Of a stretch of DNA of 7,518 nt, positions 1-5,806 are shown piece after piece. Below the pieces are notes generated by a model, which saw only the letters and a list, made by a program, of their open reading frames with translations, ran no database searches and was not told the origin of the DNA. The translations under genes were made by a program, and so were the position numbers. Source of the DNA: Comamonadaceae bacterium (GTDB lineage Bacteria; Pseudomonadota; Gammaproteobacteria; Burkholderiales; Burkholderiaceae_C); assembly GCA_947469815.1 (NCBI GenBank), contig CANIRI010000109.1:1-7518 (forward strand), given 5' to 3'. Position 1 is the first letter of the stretch, and every line of letters begins with the position of its first letter.

Positions 1-797
1 ACAAAGGCGGGGTTCATATGCGCAGGTCCGGTCAAACCGTACCAGGTTGTCGCATCAAAACCGGCAAAACCCTGCTCGTCCATGGTCGGTACGCCCGGGT
101 GTCCTTTGGCGCGCTTGAGCCGGGTCTGGGCTATTGCCAGCACTTTTCCGGACTTGACATGCGGGGTCGCCGAGGTCATGGTCTCAAAACAATACTGAAC
201 CTGCCCGCCGATCAAATCGGTGAGCGCCGGACCGGAGCCCTTGTAAGGAACATGCAGCGTATCAATGCCCGCGCGCAACTTGAACATCTCCAGCGCAAGA
301 TGCTGGGCCGAGCCGCCTCCGGCAGATGCAAAACTGACCCTGCCCGGGTTTTGCTTGCAGTAGTTCACCAAATCTTTCAGCGTCTTCGCCGGTTGCATTT
401 CATTGCAAATGAGCAAATTGGGCGTAACGCCGACCAGCACGATAGGGGTGAAATCGCGCTCGGCGTTGTAGTTGAGCTTGGCTTGCAAACTCGGTGCCAG
501 CGCATGGCTGTTGATGTGCGCCATGAGCAAGGTGTTGCCATCCGGGTTTTGCTTAGAGACATAGTCCGCCGCAATCACACCGGCCGCGCCGGCCTTGTTG
601 TCGATGATGATGTTGACGCCCCACATGGCTTGCAGTTTTTGCGCGAGCACGCGCGCCAAGGCGTCGGTTCCACCACCCGGTGGAAAGCCCACCACGATGC
701 GAATCGGCCCTGCGGGTAGCGTCTGCGCCCGGATCATGGGGGCCGCCAAAACCGCGACCGAGGCCGCTCCCGCCTTCAAAAGTACTCTGCGTTGCAT
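1..797 (-). CDS. Tripartite tricarboxylate transporter (Bug/TctC family) periplasmic substrate-binding protein, C-terminus cut by window edge
   Basis: The minus-strand frame from the ATG at 797-795 stays open to the window edge, giving 265 residues. The family usually has about 320-330, so roughly 60 C-terminal residues lie outside. It should be a periplasmic receptor that binds a small carboxylate for a TctA/TctB-type membrane transporter. The N-terminus MQRRVLLKAG is Tat-like (twin Arg at 3-4, then a hydrophobic Ala/Val/Leu stretch), with a plausible cleavage site after IRA (residue 24). Family landmarks are IRIVVGFPPGGGTD at 32-45, the DNKAGAAG loop at 66-73, a SFASAGGGSAQH segment at 155-166 and VPYKGSGPALTDLIGGQVQ-type sequence from 183. 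The start has a good AAGGAG ribosome site. It follows the aminotransferase gene by 28 bp and is probably cotranscribed with it. No TctA or TctB gene is visible. The ligand cannot be read from sequence. The family call is firm. Confidence 0.93.
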   Translation of the reverse strand, partial: MQRRVLLKAGAASVAVLAAPMIRAQTLPAGPIRIVVGFPPGGGTDALARVLAQKLQAMWGVNIIIDNKAGAAGVIAADYVSKQNPDGNTLLMAHINSHALAPSLQAKLNYNAERDFTPIVLVGVTPNLLICNEMQPAKTLKDLVNYCKQNPGRVSFASAGGGSAQHLALEMFKLRAGIDTLHVPYKGSGPALTDLIGGQVQYCFETMTSATPHVKSGKVLAIAQTRLKRAKGHPGVPTMDEQGFAGFDATTWYGLTGPAHMNPAF

Positions 798-802
798 GGT
801 GG

Positions 803-808
803 CTCCTT
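803..808 (-). promoter_or_regulatory. Shine-Dalgarno site (AAGGAG) of the Bug/TctC receptor gene
   Basis: Reading the minus strand, AAGGAG lies 5 nt before the ATG at 797. It is the strongest ribosome-binding site among the gene starts in this window and fixes the receptor start. It sits in the 28-bp gap after the aminotransferase stop. The gap shows no terminator, which supports readthrough from the upstream gene. Confidence 0.8.
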
Positions 809-825
809 GTGTGAAAAACGACCCC

Positions 826-2028
826 TCAAACCGGTGCCGGGTGATCGGCAAAGTAATCCATCGCCGCCTGCACGCCGCTGCCGTGCAATGCCACACCGGA
901 CAGCTTCAAGCCCATCTCGCAGCCCGCCAAGGTGGCAATCAGGGTCAGGTCATTCCCGTCCCCCAGGTGGCCGATGCGGAACATCCGGCCTTTGACTTTG
1001 CCCAAGCCGGTCCCCAAAGAACAATCAAAGCGGCTGTGGATCAGCTTGCGCACGGCGTCGGCGTCCACGCCCTGCGGCGTCATCACGCCGGTCAGCACCG
1101 GCGAGTACACGGCCGGATCCTGGCACTGGATTTCCAGACCCCAGGCCCGCACACCGGCGCGCACGCCCTCGGCCCAACGCTGGTGGCGGGCGAACACTGC
1201 GGGCAGTCCTTGGCCCAGCACCATATCGCAGGCTTCGCTCAGACCATAAAGCAAATTGGTGCTCGGGGTGTAGGGGAAATACCCTGTCTGGTTCATCTCG
1301 ATCATCTCGTCCCAGGCCCAGAAAGCTTTGGGCAAGGTGGCCTTCGTACTGGCGGCAATGGCCTTGGGCGAGAGCGCGTTGAAGCTCAGGCCCGGTGGCA
1401 GCATCAGGCCTTTTTGCGAACCGCTGATGGTCACATCCACACCCCATGCATCGTGCTGGTAGTCGGCGCACGCCAGCCCGGAAATGCTGTCAACCAGCAA
1501 GAGCGCGGGGTGAGCCGCATCATCGATCGCGCGGCGCACCGCAGCGATATCGCTGGTGACGCCGGTTGACGTTTCGTTGTGCACCACACAGACGGCGCGG
1601 ATGCGGTGGCCGGTGTCGGCCCGCAGGCGCTCGGCGATCAGGTCGGCCTGCACACCACGACGCCAGCCTTCAATCCCGGGCAAGCCGATGAACTCGGTTT
1701 GCAACTGCAGCCGCAGCGCCAATTTGTTCCACAGACTGGCAAAGTGCCCGGTTTCGTACATCAGCACATGGTCACCCGGGCTCAGGGTGTTGACCAGCGC
1801 TGCCTCCCACGCGCCCGTGCCGGAGGCAGGGTAAATGATCACCGGATGGCGGGTCTGGAAAATTGTTTGCATGTCGGCGAGCACCTTGCGCCCCAGCACG
1901 CCGAACTCCGGGCCCCGGTGGTCGATGGTGGGCAGACTGATGGCGCGCAGCACCCGGTCGGGCACCGGGCTGGGCCCCGGAATCTGCAAGAAGTGGCGCC
2001 CTGTGGGGTGTTGATTCAGCGAAAGCAT
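826..2028 (-). CDS. Class V PLP-dependent aminotransferase, serine-glyoxylate / alanine-glyoxylate type
   Basis: This 400-residue protein probably moves an amino group from L-serine (or L-alanine) to glyoxylate, giving glycine and hydroxypyruvate (or pyruvate), using PLP in the cytoplasm. The family signature IPGPSPVPDRVLRA is at 16-29, followed by the IDHRGPEFG motif at 35-43. The PLP phosphate loop region YPASGTGAWEAA is at 66-77, HNETSTGV at 150-157, the cofactor aspartate is D180 in LLLVDS, and the Schiff-base lysine is K206 in SGSQKG. The second-subunit segment YTPSTNLLYGL is at 253-263, and FRIGHLGD at 350-357 carries the substrate-carboxylate arginine R351. I chose the ATG at 2028. A GTG nine codons upstream (2055) is in frame, but it lacks a ribosome site and would add residues the family does not have. 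Even the ATG has only a weak GGA upstream. It leads a likely two-gene operon with the Bug receptor. Relatives use other donors (ureidoglycine, asparagine), so the substrate is inferred. Confidence 0.9.
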   Translation of the reverse strand: MLSLNQHPTGRHFLQIPGPSPVPDRVLRAISLPTIDHRGPEFGVLGRKVLADMQTIFQTRHPVIIYPASGTGAWEAALVNTLSPGDHVLMYETGHFASLWNKLALRLQLQTEFIGLPGIEGWRRGVQADLIAERLRADTGHRIRAVCVVHNETSTGVTSDIAAVRRAIDDAAHPALLLVDSISGLACADYQHDAWGVDVTISGSQKGLMLPPGLSFNALSPKAIAASTKATLPKAFWAWDEMIEMNQTGYFPYTPSTNLLYGLSEACDMVLGQGLPAVFARHQRWAEGVRAGVRAWGLEIQCQDPAVYSPVLTGVMTPQGVDADAVRKLIHSRFDCSLGTGLGKVKGRMFRIGHLGDGNDLTLIATLAGCEMGLKLSGVALHGSGVQAAMDYFADHPAPV

Positions 2029-2117
2029 GGCGGGTCCAATCGGGAGTAGGTGCACGACAAAAAATCAAATCAGGCAGGCGCAAGCGCATACTAAGCCTTG
2101 CCAACCCATCATCCCAT
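2029..2117. promoter_or_regulatory. Divergent intergenic region between the aminotransferase and the flavoprotein gene
   Basis: These 89 bp separate two genes transcribed away from each other, so promoters for both should lie here or just inside the coding ends. An A-rich run (2059-2069) stands out against GC-rich surroundings. I found no convincing -35/-10 pair on either strand: CATACT at 2087-2092 is a possible plus-strand -10 but has no good -35 partner. I also saw no strong dyad. The regulatory role rests on gene orientation, not on a recognised site. Confidence 0.45.
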
Positions 2118-5100
2118 ATGAGCCTTGCAACCTCCCGCCGAGCGCTCGGCACCCACGCACCCAGCCATGCGGCCCGCACGCAGCTGGCCCAGCAACTGCA
2201 GCGCCACACGCAGGGCGAAGTCTTGTTTGACGCCGCCGCGCGCGGCCGCTATGCCACCGATGCGTCGATCTACCAGATCATGCCCGCCGGGGTGTTTGTG
2301 CCCCGCACCGCCAGCGACATCGAAACCGCAATTGAAATCGCGCGCGAGACCGGTGTGCCGGTATTGCCACGCGGCGGCGGCACCAGCCAATGCGGCCAAA
2401 CCACCGGCGCAGCGCTGGTCATCGACAACAGCAAATATTTCAAAAGCCTGCTAAACCTGGACCTGGACGCACGCACCGCCACGGTCGAACCGGGCATGGT
2501 CTTGGACCATTTGAACGCCGCACTCAAACCCCACGGCCTGTGGTTCCCGGTCGATGTGTCCACCAGCGCGCAAGCCACCTTGGGCGGCATGGCGGGCAAC
2601 AACTCCTGCGGCAGCCGCTCCATTGCCTACGGCAATATGGTGCACAACGTGCGCGGCGCATCGGCCTGGCTGTCCGATGGCAGCCTGCACCGCTTCGGAC
2701 CGGTGGCGCAGCTTGCCGAACCCACCCGCCGCATCGCCGACTTTGTGCAGGGTCTGGCCCAGCGCCACCGGGCTGACATCGATGCCCTGTGGCCCAAGGT
2801 CATGCGCCGCGTGGGCGGCTACAACCTGGACATTTTTTGCAACCAGAGCGAGCGCCCCTACACCAAGGATGGCAGCGTCAACCTGGCGCATCTGCTGATT
2901 GGCTCAGAAGGCACACTGGCGTACACCAAGGACCTGACGCTGCAACTGTGCCCCTTGCCCGGTGCCAAGGTGCTGGGCATCGTGAACTTCCCCCGCTTTC
3001 GCGACGCCATGCTGGCGGCGCAGCACATCGTCCAACTCGGGCCCACGGCGGTGGAATTGGTGGATCGCAGCATGGTGGCGCTGAGCCTGGCGAACCCGGC
3101 TTTTCAATCGGTGATGGAGACCGCCCTCATCGGCCGGCCGGACGCCATTTTGTTGGTGGAATTTTGCGGCGACAGCAAGGCGGCAGTGATGCCGAAGCTG
3201 CGGGAGTTGTCCACGCTGATGGGCGATCTGGGTCTGCCCGGCAGTGTGGTGAACATGCCGCTGGACGCACAGCAAAAAGCGCTGTGGGAGGTGCGCAAAG
3301 CGGGCCTGAACATCATGATGAGCCTCAAGGGCGATGGCAAACCGGTCAGCTTTATCGAGGACTGCGCGGTGCCGTTGGAGCACCTGGCCGACTACACCGA
3401 CGCGCTGACCGAAGTCTTTGCGCGGCATGGCACGCGTGGCACCTGGTATGCGCACGCCTCGGTGGGGACGCTGCATGTGCGCCCCATTCTGGATATGCGG
3501 CGCGACGGGGCCAGCCAAATGCGCGCAATCGCAGAAGAAGCCTCGGCGCTGGTGCGCCGCTTCAAAGGCGCCTACAGCGGCGAGCACGGCGACGGCCTGT
3601 GCCGGGGTGAATGGATTCAGTGGCAATTCGGCCCGCACATCACGCAGGCGCTGGCGGACATCAAGCAGCACATGGATCCGGCCGGCCTGTTCAATCCGGG
3701 CAAGATCGTCGACACGCCGCGCATGGACGACCCGGCCTTGTTCCGGTTTCCACCGGCACACGCCCCGCAACCCTACCGGCGCATCCCCATCACGCCCGCG
3801 CTGGACTGGTCGGTCTGGAACGTCCAGCTCGACCCGCTTAACGAGGTAAGCACCGCGCCGGGCAGCGGCGGCGACGCCACCGGCGGCCTGGCCATGGCGG
3901 TGGAAATGTGCAACAACAACGGCCATTGCCGCAAATTTGACAGCGGCACCATGTGCCCGAGTTACCGGGTCACACTGGACGAGCAACACCTGACCCGGGG
4001 CCGCGCCAACACCCTGCGGCTGGCGCTGTCGGGGCAGCTCGGCAACGACGCATTAACCAGCGACGCCATGTACGAGAGCATGGACCTGTGCGTGGGCTGC
4101 AAAGGCTGCAAACGCGAATGCCCGACCGGCGTGGATATGGCCAAAATGAAGATCGAGTTTCTGCACCACTACAAGCAGAAAAATGGCTATACGCTGGGCG
4201 ACCGCCTGGTCGCGCACATGCCGGACTACGCCGCATTCGCCAGCCGCTGGGCCGGCGCGATGAACCGACTGGCGCGGCTGCCCGGCATGGCCTGGTTGCT
4301 GGAACGCAGCGTGGGTATTTCATCGCGCCGTTCGCTGCCGCAGTGGCGCAGCGACACCTTTTGGCGCAGCCCCGAGCAGCAGGCGCTGTTGAGCGCCGAT
4401 GCCCTGATGGCTCAGGCAGCCTCCGGTGCCAAGGTCGCCGTGCTGTTTGTCGATACCTTCAATGCCCACCTGGAATCCGAGAACGCGCTGGCGGCGCTGC
4501 GCGTATTGCACGCTGCCGGTTACCGGGTTCACGCCCTCACCAAAGACCAGGGACAGCATTGCTGCGGCCGCACCTTTTTAGCGGCTGGCATGGTGGCGCA
4601 GGCGCGCCTGCGCGTGGGCGCTTTGGTGAACGCCTTGTTGCCTATGGCGCAGGCAGGGATTGCCATCATCGGCCTGGAGCCATCGTGCCTGCTCACCCTG
4701 CGTGATGAGGCCTTGGCCATGGGCCTGGGCGAGGCTGCCACCACCGTGGCCGGACAAGCCGTTTTGCTGGAAGAGTTCATTGCCAAAGAGGCGCAGGCAG
4801 GCCGCTTCCAGCTGGACTTCGCGCCCTGTGAAAAACCGGTTTTGGTGCATGGCCACTGCCACCAAAAAGCCTTTGATACCGTGAGCCCGCTGATGCAGGT
4901 ACTGGCCCTGGTACCCCAGGCGAACCCGCGCTTGATCGAGACCTCTTGCTGCGGTATGGCGGGTGCGTTTGGCTATCAATCCCGCCACTTTGCGACATCG
5001 ATGCAGATGGCAGAACTCAGCCTGCTGCCGGCCATCCGCAATCAGCCCGACGCCTGGGTGCTGGCCGATGGCACCAGTTGCCGCCACCAGATCCAGGACG

Positions 5101-5195
5101 GTGCACAGCGCAAGGCCATGCACTTGGCGCGCTGGTTGGAGGCGCATATGGCCCCGGCCGACGAGCCAGCGGCCGAAGTCAACAGCGCGCCGTAG
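2118..5195 (+). CDS. FAD-binding and (Fe-S)-binding 2-hydroxyacid dehydrogenase, GlcD-GlcF-like fusion (D-lactate/glycolate/D-2-hydroxyacid oxidising)
   Basis: This 1025-residue protein joins a flavin dehydrogenase to an electron-transfer module. It should oxidise a 2-hydroxyacid to the 2-oxoacid and pass electrons through Fe-S centres to the respiratory chain. The N-terminal half is a VAO/PCMH-type FAD domain: PRGGGTSQCGQ at 84-94, TLGGMAGNNSCGSRSIAYG at 154-172 and IGSEGTLAYTKD at 261-272. The FAD-oxidase C-terminal domain follows, with AHASVGTLHVRP (445-456), GEHGDG (488-493) and FNPGKIVD (525-532). The Fe-S part has C598, C604 and C613-P, then a classic CxxCxxCxxxCP at C658, C661, C664 and C668. 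Two CCG-type repeats close it (CCG at 815-817, HGHCH at 911-915, SCCG at 943-946). There is no signal peptide or membrane helix, so it is probably peripheral at the inner membrane. Length resembles the YdiJ/Dld-II-type fused enzymes. The start lacks a Shine-Dalgarno, but N-terminal length suits the family. Substrate is unresolved: D-lactate, glycolate and D-2-hydroxyglutarate are all possible. Confidence 0.9.
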   Translation: MSLATSRRALGTHAPSHAARTQLAQQLQRHTQGEVLFDAAARGRYATDASIYQIMPAGVFVPRTASDIETAIEIARETGVPVLPRGGGTSQCGQTTGAALVIDNSKYFKSLLNLDLDARTATVEPGMVLDHLNAALKPHGLWFPVDVSTSAQATLGGMAGNNSCGSRSIAYGNMVHNVRGASAWLSDGSLHRFGPVAQLAEPTRRIADFVQGLAQRHRADIDALWPKVMRRVGGYNLDIFCNQSERPYTKDGSVNLAHLLIGSEGTLAYTKDLTLQLCPLPGAKVLGIVNFPRFRDAMLAAQHIVQLGPTAVELVDRSMVALSLANPAFQSVMETALIGRPDAILLVEFCGDSKAAVMPKLRELSTLMGDLGLPGSVVNMPLDAQQKALWEVRKAGLNIMMSLKGDGKPVSFIEDCAVPLEHLADYTDALTEVFARHGTRGTWYAHASVGTLHVRPILDMRRDGASQMRAIAEEASALVRRFKGAYSGEHGDGLCRGEWIQWQFGPHITQALADIKQHMDPAGLFNPGKIVDTPRMDDPALFRFPPAHAPQPYRRIPITPALDWSVWNVQLDPLNEVSTAPGSGGDATGGLAMAVEMCNNNGHCRKFDSGTMCPSYRVTLDEQHLTRGRANTLRLALSGQLGNDALTSDAMYESMDLCVGCKGCKRECPTGVDMAKMKIEFLHHYKQKNGYTLGDRLVAHMPDYAAFASRWAGAMNRLARLPGMAWLLERSVGISSRRSLPQWRSDTFWRSPEQQALLSADALMAQAASGAKVAVLFVDTFNAHLESENALAALRVLHAAGYRVHALTKDQGQHCCGRTFLAAGMVAQARLRVGALVNALLPMAQAGIAIIGLEPSCLLTLRDEALAMGLGEAATTVAGQAVLLEEFIAKEAQAGRFQLDFAPCEKPVLVHGHCHQKAFDTVSPLMQVLALVPQANPRLIETSCCGMAGAFGYQSRHFATSMQMAELSLLPAIRNQPDAWVLADGTSCRHQIQDGAQRKAMHLARWLEAHMAPADEPAAEVNSAP

Positions 5196-5675
5196 TCAGG
5201 CAGCCGCAGCTCCCTTGCGCAACGGCAGCGCCGTTTTGTAGCGCACCTGCTTGAGTGCAAAGCTACTTCGGATTTTTTCCACGCCGGGAATAGGCGTGAG
5301 CTGCTCGAGAATGAACTTCTCCAGCGCGCCCATGTCGGCAATGGCCACCCGGATCAGGTAGTCGGAGTCACCCGTCATCAGGTAGCACTCCATGACCTCG
5401 TCGTGCTCGGCAATGCGGCGCTCAAACTCGGCCAGCGCGGCTTTGGATTGCTCCTTCAGGCTGATGGAGATGAACACGTTCAACCCCAGGCCCAGCGCCT
5501 GCGGCTGGGTCAGCGCCACATAGCGCTGGATCACACCGCCTGCCTCCAGCGCCTTGACCCGGTTCAGACAGGGCGAGGGTGACAAATGCACCCGCCTGGC
5601 CAGCTCCACGTTGGTCAGCGAACTGTCTTCCTGCAGTTGCGCCAATATTTTGTAATCCACGCTGTCTAAAAGCAT
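5196..5675 (-). CDS. Lrp/AsnC family transcriptional regulator
   Basis: This 159-residue protein has the standard Lrp layout. An N-terminal winged helix-turn-helix starts with [20 protein letters not shown] and continues through [21 protein letters not shown] (about residues 5-50). It is joined by the IQRYVAL hinge to a C-terminal RAM/ligand-sensing domain (about 66-150), with the conserved [10 protein letters not shown] strand at 101-110 and [13 protein letters not shown] at 130-142. Such proteins form dimers or octamers and switch genes in response to amino acids. It is transcribed divergently from the E1 gene and shares a 131-bp intergenic region with a candidate operator, so it probably controls that gene and itself. 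Its TGA directly abuts the TAG of the convergent flavoprotein gene. The ATG at 5675 has only a weak purine-rich site (AGAAAG) upstream but matches the family N-terminus. Its effector is not evident. Confidence 0.93.
   Translation of the reverse strand: MLLDSVDYKILAQLQEDSSLTNVELARRVHLSPSPCLNRVKALEAGGVIQRYVALTQPQALGLGLNVFISISLKEQSKAALAEFERRIAEHDEVMECYLMTGDSDYLIRVAIADMGALEKFILEQLTPIPGVEKIRSSFALKQVRYKTALPLRKGAAAA
5221..5235 (+). terminator. Possible hairpin terminator for the flavoprotein transcript, inside the 3' end of the Lrp gene
   Basis: AACGGC-AGC-GCCGTT forms a 6-bp stem with a 3-nt loop, 26 nt after the flavoprotein stop. It runs into TTTTG on the plus strand. Outer GCGC arms at 5217-5220 and 5241-5244 could extend it past an internal loop. 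The U-run is short and the site is coding on the other strand, so this is only a candidate. Confidence 0.25.
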
Positions 5676-5690
5676 AAAAACTTTCTAAAT

Positions 5691-5703
5691 ACGAATTTTT
5701 CGT
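5691..5703. promoter_or_regulatory. Candidate Lrp-family operator, perfect inverted repeat ACGAA-TTT-TTCGT
   Basis: Two perfect 5-bp arms flank a TTT centre, giving a 13-bp dyad within an AT-rich stretch that starts 16 bp upstream of the Lrp start codon. Size, AT-rich centre and position suit an Lrp/AsnC operator. If the promoter candidate at 5705-5731 is real, the dyad covers the transcription start and would allow autorepression. Binding by this regulator is inferred. Confidence 0.45.
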
Positions 5704-5704
5704 G

Positions 5705-5731
5705 ATTTTATGCTTCTCAATCTTCTTTCAA
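5705..5731 (-). promoter_or_regulatory. Candidate sigma-70 promoter of the Lrp gene
   Basis: On the minus strand, TTGAAA (5731-5726) and TAAAAT (5710-5705) each match consensus at five of six positions. The 15-nt spacer is shorter than the preferred 17, so strength is doubtful. It would start transcription near 5698, giving a leader of about 20 nt before the ATG at 5675. Confidence 0.35.
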
Positions 5732-5806
5732 AGCCACAAAAAAACAGCACATGCCGAGCCCGTCTGTCTACATTGGGGCCTGAGCTAACCACACATCCCG
5801 CCCCCC

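Larger units (their letters stand above)
5676..5806. promoter_or_regulatory. AT-rich divergent intergenic region between the Lrp regulator and the E1 gene
   Basis: This 131-bp region is strongly AT-rich from about 5676 to 5750 and C-rich just before the E1 start. It should hold promoters for both divergent genes and binding sites for the adjacent Lrp-type regulator, which favours AT-rich, bendable DNA. I found no ribosome-binding site before the E1 ATG and no clear sigma-70 pair on the plus strand. The inverted repeat and the minus-strand promoter candidate inside it are listed separately. Confidence 0.6.

Noticed and set aside
18..1569. Long plus-strand open frames (18-719 and 595-1569) opposite the receptor and aminotransferase genes
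   Set aside because: They are antisense to well-recognised genes with clear family motifs. Their translations are rich in His, Arg, Gln and Ala without any known domain, as expected of shadow frames in GC-rich DNA.
2029..2055. Upstream GTG start at 2055 for the aminotransferase
   Set aside because: It has no ribosome site and would add nine residues not typical of the family. The ATG at 2028 gives the expected N-terminus.
2078..2087. GCGCAAGCGC as a possible operator in the first divergent region
   Set aside because: It looks symmetric but is a short direct repeat (GCGC-AA-GCGC is not its own reverse complement across the AA centre), and GCGC is common here.
2904..3989. 361-codon minus-strand open frame inside the flavoprotein gene
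   Set aside because: It is fully antisense to conserved FAD-domain sequence and has no recognisable domain or ribosome site. It reflects GC-rich codon bias.
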